The notes: generated from the letters alone by a model not told the origin. A stretch of 64,000 nucleotides of DNA from Heloderma charlesbogerti (GCA_026122225.1 JANEZZ010002699.1:186001-250000), one strand, 5' to 3'; numbered from the stretch's first letter, positions 22,281 through 33,712 are shown. Translations and numbers: made by a program.

Positions 22281-22684
22281 CAGTAACGTGCTGTTGTTGT
22301 TGTTGTTGTTCAGTCATTCAGTCATGTCCGACTCTTCGTGACCCCATGGACCATAGCACTCCAGGCCATTAGGTGACCAAAATATTTGAGCTTCAGCTTC
22401 AGGATCTGTCCTTCCAATGAGCACTCAGGGTTGATTTCCTTGAGGATGGACTGATTTGACCTCCTTGCAGTCCAGGGGACTCGTAAGAGTCTTCTCCAGC
22501 ACCACAGTTCGAAAGCATCAATTCTTCGGCGCTCACCCTTCCTTATAGTCCATGACTATGCCATGACCTGTCCGTCTTGGGTGGCCCTGCACGGCATAGC
22601 TTATGGCTTCACTGAGTTACACAAGCCCCTTCGCCACAACAAGGCAGTGATCCATGAAGGGGCAGTAACGTGCTAGATGAGAGC
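22281..22684 (-). mobile_element. internally deleted mini-BovB with 12-bp target duplication
   Basis: 22293-22672 joins the 3' end of BovB (GTTGTTCAGTCATTCAGTC.., about 250 bp) directly to its 5' end (CTTATGGCTTCACTGAGTTAC.., ending CCATGAAGGGG). The 5' end is the one seen at 16840-16921 in the full-length copy. About 2.8 kb including all coding sequence is missing. CAGTAACGTGCT flanks both sides (22281-22292; 22673-22684), so the 380-bp molecule inserted as one unit or was deleted afterwards. Confidence 0.87.
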
Positions 22685-22879
22685 AAATAACCGAAGCAGA
22701 AATGCATTGAACTTGGCAAGATGGAGGCTGTGTGGGTGAGTGGTTTCCGTGTCTGAGAGATAGCCTGGTAGCCTGGGGTAGTCCTAAACCCATTTTTGTT
22801 GCTGAAGGTTGAACTGGCCTCAGTCGCTCAGGCTGCCTTTTCACAGCATTGTCTAGTATGAGAGCAACATCCTCAATGG

Positions 22880-23400
22880 GGATAGCTTGGCCCCAGTGGT
22901 AGAGGTGTTGGTTACTTCAAATCTACCGCAATGTGCTCTATGTAGGGCTGCCCTGGAGACTAGTCTGGAAAGAACAGCTAGTGCAGAATGCAACTGCCTG
23001 ACTGTTGTCATGTGCCACTCCATATCAGCATGTGACAACTCTGCTGAAAGTGTTGCACTAACTGCCCATCAGCTTCCGGGCCAGGTTGAAGGTTCTATGA
23101 AGGTCTACAAAGCCAAGGACATCTTCGGACCAGGATACATGAGGACAGGCCTTCTCCCTTATCATCCTGCGGGATCACTGAGGCCTTCTCAAGAGGCAAT
23201 CCTGGTGGTCCCAGATGGGTTGGAGATCTGCTTGGAAACCACCAGGAGTAGGCCCTTTAGTGTGATGCCTCCCAACCAAAGATTTGCCCTTCCAACTGGG
23301 TTCACGTATGCACTGACACTACTTTTCTTTTCAGGCAAGCATTTCCTGACTGAGTTTCTGCTCAGACCACACCAGGACAGATCCAGCTTTCTTAGCTGAA
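22880..23400 (+). mobile_element. ancient L2-type LINE relic in V2R intron 3
   Basis: Degenerate match to the LINE C-terminus seen intact at 54000-54660 (LVQNAAA..; HITPVLKELHWLPV; PAYLKELL; ERAFSVVAPTLWN). Here it reads VQNATA.., PISFRARLK-like, KAKDIFGPGYM, EAILVVPDGLEICLETTRSR, PFSVMP. Related relics are at 40330-40790, 4800-5050 and 56590-56870. Confidence 0.5.
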
Positions 23401-23667
23401 GTTGGACTCTTTGCATCAACCTTTTGTCTCTGTTGGTCCCACTCCATAGGCTTCCCCCTTGGGGCGGGGTGGTGGTGGAATCTATGCAGGGGTCTTTCAG
23501 ACAGGGGAGCTCTCTCTGCCTTTGTCGGTCCCTTCTTCCTCCTGGCTCATGCAACTCTTGGGTCAGAAGACAGTGCTGGGTTATGTTCCTTCCCTGATAC
23601 ACTTCTGGCTGAAGTCCCCACCATGTAATACTTAGGACACATTTGGATGTCTGGGTAGCTGCATCAA

Positions 23668-23670
<3 letters not shown>

Positions 23671-23698
<28 letters not shown>
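23671..23698. repeat. (CA)n microsatellite
   Basis: About 14 CA units, paralogous to 5304-5325. Confidence 0.9.
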
Positions 23699-24547
23699 TG
23701 AGTTATTACCAAACAATGGTATTTACTGACATTAATAAACAGGAATAGCAGAAGCAAAACGTAAATATAGACAAAAGAAAAACAATATCCCCAAATTAAA
23801 AAAACAATATCCTGACTTTACTCACAGTTCATCCAAGAAAGCAAACGGCAAAAGCAAACTCTTATTGGGTGTCCCAACTTGGTTTGATTCCAATTTTGTC
23901 AAAACTCCAAAACAACAACAACCCAATGACAAATGATAACACATCCAATTTATAATTTATAGATTTCAAAAATTAGAAACAGATTTTAAAATGTGAAATG
24001 TTTGGGCATAAAATACGAGACTCAGGCACAAAGAAGAGCATGCTGCAATACCACTTATAAACTGAGCCAGAAACCATCAGGAATAGGCCAGTTCTCAATG
24101 GGGGGATCCAAGATTTTGTCGAGATGCAAAAATAGGGTGTGTTGCAAATATCTCTAGTGGGTGGATGTCAGTAGTGGTCTCCACTACGTCTCCACTCACT
24201 TCTTGGGGGAAAAAAATCATGGGTGCATCAAAAAATATACTGGTCCAGTAGGTAGTATGGAAGCTGTTGTCCAAAATATATCTGGAGGGTACCAGATCGG
24301 AGAAGGCTTCCTTAACATGCAAATTAATGACTGTGGTCCTCTCCAAAAGGTTGAAGCAGAAAGAAGAGACCGAAGAAGGTATCTCAGTTGTGTTGTAAAA
24401 AAACTGTGACTGTCTTCCACTCTTTGTGCAGATGGGATGTTCTTTGGCACCTGTTCATAGAGGATTAGAGCTCAAAGGGAGAAGTACTAAGATAATGAAG
24501 ATGCTAGCATCTTTGCTAAATGCCAGTTGTTTTCTCTGTCATTCTAG

Positions 24548-24775
24548 TTTCACAGTTTCTTAAGAGAGGGACGGCTTTCTAATATTTCCATGGACAGACT
24601 GTATTTGGATGAGAATGGGGAGCTGGAACCTGACTTCGATATTGTGAATTGGGTGCTGTTCCCCAATAAGACTTATGGTAGAGTGACAATTGGGAATGTG
24701 ACGAGACAGGCATTCACAGACGGAAAGCTCACCATTAAACCAGAAGCCATTGTGTGTTCCAAGCATTTTAATGGG
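24548..24775 (+). pseudogene. V2R: V2R pseudogene 2, exon 4 (open)
   Basis: 228 nt, no defect: [52 protein letters not shown] and KHFNG|gtagga. The sequence is closest to exon 4 of pseudogene 1, in agreement with units 1 and 2 being sisters. Confidence 0.87.
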
Positions 24776-25109
24776 GTAGGAGAAATTATTTGTGTCACAT
24801 TATTGACTTGCTAATTTCTAATAATCTATTGAATACTGCATGTGAGAGTTCCAGTACAATGCTATGCATAATTACCTAGAAGGAAGTCCCATTGTGCATA
24901 GTGGACTTTGTTGAGGAATTGCATGCAGGATTGCATTGTGAAAGGAACCATCCCATGGCAGTGCTGGCTGGAGTGTGTTTAGCTCCCCCAAGCCACCTGG
25001 TTTTGTAATTATTGTTCTGTGGCTTCTGAACACACCTTAGGATGCATGACTATCTGGAAAATTCACATGACAATCCACAATTTTAAAGTGTTGTAATATT
25101 GGGTGACCT

Positions 25110-26559
25110 CAATTACGCCCAGATTCACTGCATAAATGCGTGTTCCAGTCATGACAAAGAGGTTAAATTTCTTGATATCCTCAACTATTGTGCCCTAGTA
25201 TGGGTGGTCATAGAACTGACCAGATGGGAGGTGACGCTGTATGTAATCCTGTTGGACAGGACCTGGCATGAGATGTAAATGTTGTTGAACCCATTGGAAA
25301 CAATGACTACAGCATGATCAGATTTCATATACGTATATCTAAGTGGGAAATGGCCAAGGAAATCCAACACAGTCACATTTGACTTCAAAAGAGGAAATCT
25401 CTCTAAAATGAGGGAACCGAGAAAAAGGAAGTTGAAAGGAGTCAAGAGGGTTAATTCCCTTCAAAATGCTTGGAGATTACTCAAAACCACAATAATAGAA
25501 GGTCAGCTATAATGTATACTGCAGGTTAGGAAAGGAAGTACCGAGTCCAAGAGGTCAGCAGCTTGTTTAACGAGCAGCATTGAGGAAGCTATTTGAGAAA
25601 AGAAGGCTTCCTTCAGAGAATGGAAGGCTTGCCCAAGTGAAGAAAATGGGATGGAATGAGGAGGAAGGTACAGATGAGTGCAGGCCATCTCCTTTGCTAG
25701 CCCTTCCCTTATCCCTCATATACCTGGTGGCATGGCTACTGGTCCCTTCTGCCTGGTGGTATTGCAGCTCAGTGCCAGAACCATTCATAACAAGACCTCA
25801 TTCATCTACTGATTATGGATTAGGGAGCCAAATCTGGCAGACATCCCTGAAATCTGGGGGTGGGGGGTGAGTTGGCAAAGTGCATGTGGCCACCTCTTAG
25901 CTTGTGTAGGTAGTTTTTTATTTCTGTATCCACTGTTCTTTTGGTCTTGCGCGTGTGTGCTTTGTGAGTGCAGCATTATTGTGCACAAGCAAACAGTGCG
26001 TAGCCAAAGCAGTACATACACAGTCCACATATACTGTGGGGCAAAGGATGCACTATACATATGGAGCATCTTAGGGATGCCACCACCCCAGTGCTGCTCT
26101 TGGCAGGGGCAGAGGTGGGCAGGGGTGAGATCCCAGTGGACCAGTGGGACCAGTCGTCAGGCTGGCTTTCCCCCAGTCTGGAGGGTGCGTCCTGTTCTGG
26201 GGCAGCAGCAGCCTGGCGGTAGGAGCATCTCCTCCTCCTTCTTCAGGGGGTTGGGGAGCCTGCTGGTGGGCGCCACGTCAGAGGGGTTGGATGTCCTCAA
26301 TGTGGTGGAGGGTCAGGAAGAGGAGACCCTCAGGGGTGTGGTGAGGAGCAGCAGCAGGCAGAGGCCACTCTCCCCCGTCTGGCCCCTGGGTGGCGACCGC
26401 CAAGCCCGAAGGCAGGCAGGCTCGGTCTGCACAGAAGTGGCAGAGCAGCGGGACATGGGACCACTCTGAGGTGGTGTGGGTTCCAGCACTGCTGCAGCCA
26501 CCACCGCAGGGAGACTGGGCATGCGGGGAGACGTGAGGGTATTTCTGGGCTCTCCTTCA
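25110..26559. other. unassigned sequence replacing V2R exon 5 region
   Basis: It has no homology to V2R units 1 or 3. A minus-strand frame at 25445-25185 (86 codons, FLGHFPLRYTYMKSDHAVVI) looks protein-like but I cannot assign it. 26100-26520 is GC-rich without a clear domain and may be the decayed 5' part of the adjacent hAT transposase. Confidence 0.35.
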
Positions 26560-26936
26560 TGCACAGGTCATGGACCAGGCCCACATGACAGCAGAGATCA
26601 CAGAGGTCATGAACCGCATGGTGGAGGGGTGACTGGCTGGGTGCCCGCTGACTCGCGGTTACATGGTCAAGGATGGGGGAGCCAACATGGTGAAGGCTGT
26701 GTGTGATGGTGGATGGTCTGAGGGCATCTGCCGCATTGCGCACATCTTCGACCTGATAGTGAGGGATGCTCTTGGTGTGGGCAGCACCAAGGTGTATCCC
26801 AATCCCATCCCCCTGTGCCATGTCCACAGTCTCTTGGGGAATTGCAGGAAGGGGGCTGGGCACTTCCACCACAGCGTCAAGGGCAGTAGGCTGCGGTGGG
26901 AGAAGCAGGAGGACTTGGGGCTCCCGCAGCACAGAT
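26560..26936 (+). mobile_element. hAT transposase relic (ZBED-like), fragment 1
   Basis: Reading + strand with a shift near 26630: DGGANMVKAV, then HIFDLIVRDAL, LLGNCRKGAGHFHHSVKGS, WEKQEDLGLPQHR. This is the order seen in hAT/ZBED transposases (DGAxNM..; C-AHxLNLxV; xxKxLVxxFxxS; LPxHRLIQDVxTRWNSTYLML). A stop follows at 26936. No complete transposase is present, and no ends could be defined. Confidence 0.6.
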
Positions 26937-27224
26937 AAGCTCCGCTGAGTTCACTGTGACTTATTCCCAGGGAATGTGTCTTGCAGCCAAAGAGGGGTTT
27001 AACTTTTCTTCCTTTAAAGAGTGTCAGGTCATCCAGTGAAACTGTATAGTGGCAGATTCAGGACAGACAAAGGAAAGTACTAGGAGACGGGGGGGGGGTT
27101 GTTTTGCACTTCAAGAAATCTTCTCCAGAGGTTAAGGATAGTGACTTCCTAACTGTCACTTTAACCTTCTGATTAGCAACTCTAATCCCCTGTGGCTTGA
27201 CAGTTTTTGCTTTAGTTTTTGAGA

Positions 27225-27705
27225 ACAGGAAATTGTATGCATGGTAGCACAAAAGCCACTGGACTTAAGTGTCTGAAATTGCGCAGTTTCAATCCCTCCA
27301 TAGGGGCTACCAGGTCCCCAAATTCCATTTACTTATGTGGAAGCACTGAAAAATGATAACATTTTACTCTGACAGATTTTTTTCCCCCCCAAAAGTCAAA
27401 TTCTCCAAAATCTGCCTAGCACAGATTTCACTGTCTGAATATTGGCAGGATTAATCATCTCCACTACGGCTGCCAGGTCTCCAAATTTCATGTGTTTACC
27501 ATAAAACTAAAAAGCTATGGTCATTTTTGTTTCCCAGTGCAAGTGACTGGGAAAATGTAAAATATGAATAATTCAGATTTCTGAATCTCACTTCAGATCC
27601 GGAGTCTGAAGTGCATCGGATCAGGTCTGAAGCCGTCCAAAGCAGATCAGGGCCAAATCCGAAGCGGCCTCTGAAGCAGGGAGTGGCTGTGCAAAGCTCT
27701 ACCAT
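27225..27705. mobile_element. TAGGGCTGTGCAC-family hAT element, right half (unit 2)
   Basis: Aligns with 11160-12156 without the hairpin element that interrupts the latter. Right end TGTGCAAAGCTCTA. The left half is lost at the 27225 breakpoint. Confidence 0.55.
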
Positions 27706-27794
27706 AAACCATAATGAGACCAGAGAGGCCATCAGATAAGTTACTAAAAATCTCACCCCAGATCATAAATATAATGAAATACATATGAGACTTT

Positions 27795-29125
27795 TAAAAA
27801 TTAATCTTTTGTTGTGAATTTTTACAAAACAAAACAAACTGAAAACCTTACAAAACCTAACCCCCCCCCGAAATAAAAATAGAAATACAACAATATGTTC
27901 AAAATCCTCAGTTTCTAACATTACAATATTCAAAAAAAGGGGGGGAAGGTTACGCATGTTGTTGTTGTTGTTCAGTCGTTCTTTGACCTGATAGTGAGGG
28001 ATGCTGTTGGTATGGGCAGCACCAAGGTGTATCCCAATCCCACCCCGCTGTGTCATGTCCATAATCTCTTGGGGAATTGCAAGAAGGGGGCTGGGCACCT
28101 CCACCACAGCATCAAGGGCAGTAGGCTGCTGTGGGAGAAGCAGGAAGACTTGGGGCTCCCACAGCACAGGCTGGTGCAGGACGTGGCAACAACCTGGACG
28201 TCCACCTATCTCACACTCAAAACAAACTGAAAACCTTACAAAACCTTAAAAAAAGAACAAAATAAAAATAGAAATACAACAACATGTTCAAAATCCTCAA
28301 TGTCTAACATTACAATATTAAAAAAAAGGGGGGAGGTTACACATAGACTTCAGTAAAAGTTGTCCAAATATCCAGATAAAAGCCCATTTGCAAGCTATGC
28401 CTATATACCACTCTTTCCAGTGTTGCTACTGTTGTTAAATCTCCAGTCCATTGCACTATAGGTGGTGAGCTTTTATCCTTCCAGTCTCATAGTATCAGTC
28501 TTTTAGCAAACAAAAGGGCACGGAAATCCATTTACGCTGACTATGTGTTACATTCCAAGAAGCAGGTAAGTAGTTTAAAAGAACATTTACATCAGTAAAT
28601 ATTAAAGAGCTTTCCAATACAAAATTTATCCGTACAATAACTTCCTCCCAAAAGGAGGTGGCCATTGGGCATTTCCAAAACATATGAATAAAAGAAACAT
28701 TGACTGCATTACACCTCCAACAATTAGCCGAATTTGACAAGCCTTTATTAAAAAGATGTTGTGGCGTCTAATAGACCCAAAACAAGAGCTTTGGCTGAAT
28801 AGGGCATAACTGAAGATCCATTGAAATGTCCGATACAGATACCAAAACGGCAGTCCATTGATAAAGCAAAATAGGATATTCCAATTCCCTGTTCCATTCC
28901 TGCTATAAACCACTTGTGTCATATTTATTCATTGATAATAAATGTTTATAAACATGAATCGTCGATACATCTGATCAGCTTCAATAAGTATTTCCAGTAG
29001 CAAAGGAGACTCTGAGGCAGTAATGGCAGCAGGACCAAATCTAGATACCAACATATGTTTCAGTTGCCAGTACTGCCATTCCACTGAAGCTGGCAAATCA
29101 AATTGATCCTGGAAAGTTATCTCTT
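27795..29125 (-). mobile_element. L1 LINE 3' part (unit 2 copy), rearranged
   Basis: Paralogous to the L1 at 12247-13690: SANCWRCNAVNVSFIHMFWK, CPMATSFWEEVIVRINFVLE. The 3' UTR is present twice (27826-27959 and 28219-28345). Between them lie about 20 bp of BovB tail and a hAT transposase segment. The first UTR copy carries the BovB target sequence AAGGTTACGCAT plus BovB start; the second has the empty site GGTTACACATAGACT. Confidence 0.65.
27981..28218 (+). mobile_element. hAT transposase relic, fragment 2
   Basis: Reads FDLIVRDAVGMGSTKVYPNP, LLGNCKKGAGHLHHSIKGS, WEKQEDLGLPQHRLVQDVAT, TWTSTYLTL, then jumps into L1 3' UTR. About 90% similar to fragment 1 over the shared part and extends 20 codons further. 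Its left edge joins 20 bp of BovB 3' end. Confidence 0.65.
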
Positions 29126-29190
29126 AAAAAGAGCCATGTCTGTGATTGACAACTTTTACTGGAGTCTGCAGTGCCTGCCCTTCCATTGGG
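29126..29190. other. junction between V2R unit 2 remnant and upstream flank of gene 3
   Basis: Homology to intron 5 of unit 1 ends here, and homology to 62190-63265 begins shortly after. No gene. Confidence 0.4.
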
Positions 29191-29939
29191 CAGCCTGCTA
29201 ACCATCCATCATGCCCCATCATGGCAAGCTTTTAGGAAGTCCATGTAGTTCAATCAGGTTAACAAAGCATGGACTAGTGTTGCCAGGTGATCCTGGTCCA
29301 GGAATGGCCATAGCTGGTGAACCATGAGTTGGGTCATTGATGTAGAGGATAAAGAAATGCTTCTTTATAGCTAGGGGTGCCATCCATCCACGCAGGTGCT
29401 GCTGTATGTCTGGGAGTAGCATGCTTCAGAAATTGCACAGCTGTGCAGGGAATGAGTCTGGGATGAGCAGTGATGTCACCTGATGCGTCGTTTAAGTTCT
29501 CCCAAACTCTTGACAAACTCAGTGAGATTATGGACACCTTGGATGAGCTCACTAGTGGTGCTGCTGGGGGGTGGGGATTAGATTGGCAGCCCCCCCCCCT
29601 TTGTGGCTGGTTGGCAAGACTAACCTATCTAGCAACAGAGGTGCAATTGGTGGGTCTATTGGGTATTGCTGCCTCTCATTAGAATGGAAACTTAGTAGAG
29701 AAAGGCAAAGCAGAATGAGCGCTTACCAGTCCCACTTGCATGCAAAGAGCCAAGAATGAATAGAGACTACAGTCGCCTTTATTTAAGAACGAAAACAGCT
29801 GTACTCATGAGTATTCTTGCATAATATGCAGGTACAGCTTACAGTTTGAAATAAGAGCATGTTCAGTCTATTCCTACAACACTGGCAGGAGAGAGAGCGT
29901 AAGCACACCATGTGCTCCTAGCAATGGAGGAAGGCATAG

Positions 29940-29962
29940 AGAGAGAGAGAGAGAGAGAGAGG
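29940..29962. repeat. (GA)n microsatellite
   Basis: About 11 GA units. The paralogous run is at 62893-62914. Confidence 0.9.
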
Positions 29963-30225
29963 AAGAAGGAACGGGTGGAGCAGGAAGCTACTGCTAGACT
30001 TGCTGAGGCTAGCTATGCCCCCAAATCCCTATGCATTAATTAGCTATATGCCAAACTGCCCCCCTTCCTGTAGCTTGCAGATGAAGTTGCAATATTCCCA
30101 ACAGCAATTGGGAGGGTCGGGAAAAGGATGAGAGCTGGCACTCTTCCCAGCTATGATGCTAACATTATTTACTAGTTCCCAGTTTCGCATCTGTATGCTT
30201 CGGCTATTGGGTGGTATAGAAATGA

Positions 30226-30250
30226 AATAAACAAACAAACAAACAAACAA
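30226..30250. repeat. (CAAA)n microsatellite
   Basis: Six CAAA units. Absent from the duplicate at about 63145, so it arose or was lost after duplication. Confidence 0.85.
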
Positions 30251-30554
30251 ACTTTGAAACAGAGCTCAATAAGTAACTGAATAAGGACCTAACGTTTACA
30301 TGGCCCTGCACCTGACACTAAGCAATGGAATGCACCGATATCATAAATCTCCTCCTGGATGTGTTGGTGGCCCAATGGTGTTTCTCTGGCAAAGGCCTGG
30401 CCAAGCTCAAATGTCCAATGGCTGCCCCCCTAACTAGGATATGGTACAGCTCCAGTGACCTTTCACAGACATCTTTTCCTCCATCCATACATCTGTACTT
30501 GGAGTCACATGGAATTGAAGAAGTTGCAGAGTGGATATTTCCTTCCCTTAGAAT

Positions 30555-31424
30555 TAGGGATGGCAGAGAATTCCACCATGGATCTCGGTGAGGCCGAATG
30601 CCAGTGCATTTGGCCCCCTGAAATCTGTGGTGGAATGGCCTGCCACCCCCCGCCCCCCAGCAGATCCCCCCCGGGACGAGACTTACCTGGGGCGGATCTT
30701 CTGGGCGGTGGCGGCTCTGGTGGCTGGTCTTCCGACCGGCTGCCACCGCCATTTGCAAACTTGTCAGGTTTTTTTTTTTTTTTTTACAAGACATGATAGG
30801 CTACGTAAAGACTTACATAGCCTATCATGTCTGGCTTAAAAAAAAAAAAAAGCGTACGCAAATGGTGGCGGCTATGGCCACTGCCATTTACGTTCCTTAT
30901 TTTTGGCTGTCTTAGTCTACGTAAATATTTACGTAGACTGAGATGGCGAAAATAAGGGGAACGCAAATAGCATAGTGGACGCTATTTTCATTTCCCCTTA
31001 TTTTCACCGTCTTAGTCTACGTAAATATTTACGTAGACTAAAATGGCCAAAAATAAGGAACGCAAATGGCGGCGGCCGTAGCCGCCGCCATTTGCAGACA
31101 TGCTTTTTTTTTTTTTTAAGCCAGATGTGATAGGCTACATAAGTGTTTACGTAGCCTATCATGGCTGACTACAGGGATGCAAACGGCAGCGGCTATGGCC
31201 ACTGCCATTTGCGTCCCTGCTAGCCAGCGGCCGGATGTCTGGCTGCTGGTGGAGCCGGCCAGCGGCTCCGCGGAATCCCCACGGAGTGGAGCCGGCTGGC
31301 CAGGATTCTGGAGGGGAGGCACAGAGCTCCTCCCCCCCGGTGAGGATTCCGGGGGGAGGGACGGAGCGCCTCCCCCCCAGCGGAACCCGGCGGAGCCAGG
31401 TAAGGGGATTTTAGTACATCCCTA
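30555..31424. mobile_element. hairpin-array hAT-like element, copy C, complete
   Basis: Ends TAGGGATG / CATCCCTA, 870 bp. Flanking 8-mers CTTAGAAT and CTTATAAT. A paralogous unoccupied site at 33321-33328 reads CTTATAAT and continues with the same downstream sequence (TTCTTGCCAAAG), confirming an 8-bp target duplication. Interior: GATAGGCTACGTAAAG..ATAGCCTATC, AAATGGTGGCGGC/GCCACTGCCATTT, two AGTCTACGTAAATATTTACGTAGACT units, and GGCGGCGGCC/GGCCGCCGCC stems. Orientation is inverted relative to copies A and D. The ATG-to-donor module is on the minus strand (30752 to 30687). Confidence 0.88.
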
Positions 31425-33563
31425 CTTATAATGATCAGATTCTGTGACTTATTCTTGTTCTTGCCAAAGTATAAGGGGATCTCCCCAAAGGTTGCCTTTG
31501 AGTCCAAAAATAAAAACACAAGCATCAAGAACCACATGAGGTAATAATGGGATGCTAACAAAACCACCACCAAATCACAGAAACATATGTATATGTGGAC
31601 ACAGAGGTGATGTATGATTTGATGATGGTTTTGGAATTTATAAAGATCCCAAGGATCTATGCCTCGAATCCATGTTTTTGTGCCATGACAGTACTGGAGA
31701 TGCTGGATAAGTTTATGGTTCAGTCCATGGAGACAGAAATTATCTGTGATTTGATGGCAGTTTGTGGGGGGAGGGATCTCATCAGGATCGCCCAGGGCTG
31801 ACTCCAGGTTGGAGGGGTCTGAAGTGTCCTCTGCTGGTGGCTTTACCTGGCTGTGGTTGCAGCACTTGGTGGTTGGCTCTAGCTGCCCTTTTTACTTTCC
31901 CACAATGTCCATAGCAGGGGTGTTGAACTTCAGGGCCATGGACCAAATCCAGCCCACCTGGGGTCCCAGTCCTGATGGGAATTATATAGTAATGATGCCT
32001 CTTGTTAGAAAGGCAAATAGCAGAGAAAAAACAAAAGGCAAAACAGAAGGACCATTTACTTGTCCTACATGAACACAGGCTACCTTCGATTAACAAAAGG
32101 AGACTACACTGTTCTTCAGTGAAGGAAAGAAAAACAGTTTACTCACAAGTAGTCTTGCATATATACCGTGTGAAGTTTCAAGAGAGTTCGTCCGGTCCAT
32201 TTTCTATTCCATTCCCCCGGCAGGAGCAAGAAAGAGCAAGCACATGCCCTCTCAGCAATGGCGGAAGGTCAGAGAGAGGGTGGGGGAAGGACGGGGAGGA
32301 GCACAAGAAAACCATCACAGGAAACCACACTGTAGGCTGTCCAGATGCTAAGGCTAGCTATGACCCAAACCCGCCTGAATTAACTAACTGCAACACTGTC
32401 CCTTTCCTGTAACATGCAGACAAGGTTGCAATATTCCCAACAACTCCAGCATTCTGGGGGTCCCTAGATAGCCATGTTGCCTTTCCCAAACAAGTTCATC
32501 ATTTGGAGGTTTCCTGGCTTTTGTTTATTTCCCTCTCCCTCTAAAAGCTTGAAATGCTTCTCCTAAGGCTTAGTTGCTGGCAGTAAGAGATTTCGGTGGG
32601 TGGCCCTGAATTGTGCTACTCTGACTGTGTCAGCTCTAATTTACTTCTTCCCCAAACAAGATTACACACATTTTGGTGAGCTCACTGGTAATACTCATGG
32701 CACTGCCTTCCCTAACTGGGTGCCTTCCAGGTGTGTTTGACTGCAGATCCCATAATTCCCTGCCAATGTGGTCACTGAGAATTATGGGAGTTATAGTCCA
32801 ACATGCCTGGAGGTCCCAGGCTGGGGAAGGCTGTCAGAGGGCGAGAATTCAGTTATATCATCAGGTTTCTTTTTCTTGCTGGCAAACCTGTTTTATCAAG
32901 CAACAGAGGTACAATTGGGAGTGTCAGGGAAGGGAGCAGGGCTGGGAAAGTGTCCCAAGTTGTGTGCACATCCACTGACATCAGGGATGGGGAATGTGTG
33001 GCCTTCCTGGTCTTCTTGGACTGCAACTCCCATCATCCATCACCATTGACTATGGCATCGAGGGCTTGCAGTCCAATAATATCTGGAGGCCCCATGTTCC
33101 TGACCATTGGTATACATCAAAAGTCATTTTCTTGATCCTGGCTCCTTTGTACATATTTCTTTAAGAGAGGTCAGGCCAAACTCACCTTTCCCCCATCGCT
33201 GACCCTTGTCAGAAGATGGAGCCACATCTGTGACTTTTCGCAAACATGTTTTTCTCCAGCTCAGCACCTGCGTCTTGAGCCACACGGAGAGTTCATGAAG
33301 TTGCAGAAGTGACACTTCCCCTTATAATTATCACAGACATAGTGATTCATTCTGGCTCTTGCCAAAGCTCAAGAGATATTTTTTTTTATTTTTACCAGAG
33401 ATTGCCTTTGAGACTGATGACCTAAACATCAGAATCAAACATAACACAATGTAACTTCTAGCACTATGCCTGAAAAAAACCTGGCGCATATAATATCTCA
33501 TGAGCTATGGAGAGCTTGGGCTGAGATCTCGGGCAGGCTGGGATGACTGTGCTTGTGGTGTAG
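31425..33563. other. upstream flank of V2R gene 3
   Basis: 31686-31960 is duplicated at 63733-64000 (GTACTGGAGATGCTGGATAA, then CTGACTCCAGGTTGGAGG). 31985-32440 resembles 29690-30130. No coding frame with a recognisable domain. 33290-33370 is the unoccupied relative of the copy C insertion site. Confidence 0.55.
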
Positions 33564-33570
33564 TTTAATA
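33564..33570 (+). promoter_or_regulatory. possible TATA-like element of V2R gene 3
   Basis: TTTAATA-GAACTCCCC, 149 bp before the ATG. The same motif is at 38-44 before pseudogene 1. Position is compatible with a core promoter but unproven. Confidence 0.25.
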
Positions 33571-33712
33571 GAACTCCCCTTCTGCTCAGCACTTGCTGTA
33601 TTTGGAGAGACTCAGCAGCCTCGGCCTGGCATGAGTTTCCTGGCTCCTTCTGACCAGCTGGCTTGGGAGGTGAGAGGAAGAGTCCCAATGGCAGTTTAGC
33701 AGGAAACCCAAA

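Larger units (their letters stand above)
21034..24775 (+). pseudogene. V2R: V2R pseudogene 2: only exons 3 and 4 remain
   Basis: Fragment of a second type 2 vomeronasal receptor. Exon 3 (21034-21775) is broken. Exon 4 (24548-24775) is open, 228 nt, with intact splice sites. No signal peptide, linker or 7TM exon lies nearby in the correct order, so no receptor can be made. Intron 3 carries an ancient LINE relic and a small BovB copy absent from units 1 and 3. Confidence 0.85.
20091..29110 (+). repeat. partial duplicated V2R unit (intron 2 to intron 5)
   Basis: 20091-25110 aligns collinearly with 2928-6640 (intron 2, exon 3, intron 3, exon 4, intron 4). 27225-29110 aligns with 11160-13560 of intron 5. 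The piece holding exon 5 is replaced by unrelated sequence (25110-27220) that includes a hAT transposase relic. Exons 1, 2, 5 and 6 are absent. Confidence 0.7.
29191..30365. repeat. segmental duplication, copy 1 (matches 62185-63265)
   Basis: Collinear and closely similar to 62185-63265. Shared landmarks are GTTGCCAGGTGATCCTGGTC, the GGCAGCCCCCCCCC tract, the GA microsatellite (29940-29962) and ACCTGACACTAAGCAATG. It lies upstream of V2R gene 3. Part of it (about 29690-30130) is also repeated more loosely at 31985-32440. No coding potential was recognised. Confidence 0.8.

Noticed and set aside
26100..26470. GC-rich frames as a separate gene
   Set aside because: No domain, overlapping frames on both strands, adjacent to a hAT relic.
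29690..30130. LTR retroelement
   Set aside because: Repeated three times near here, but no LTR ends, primer site or gag/pol seen; explained by segmental duplication.
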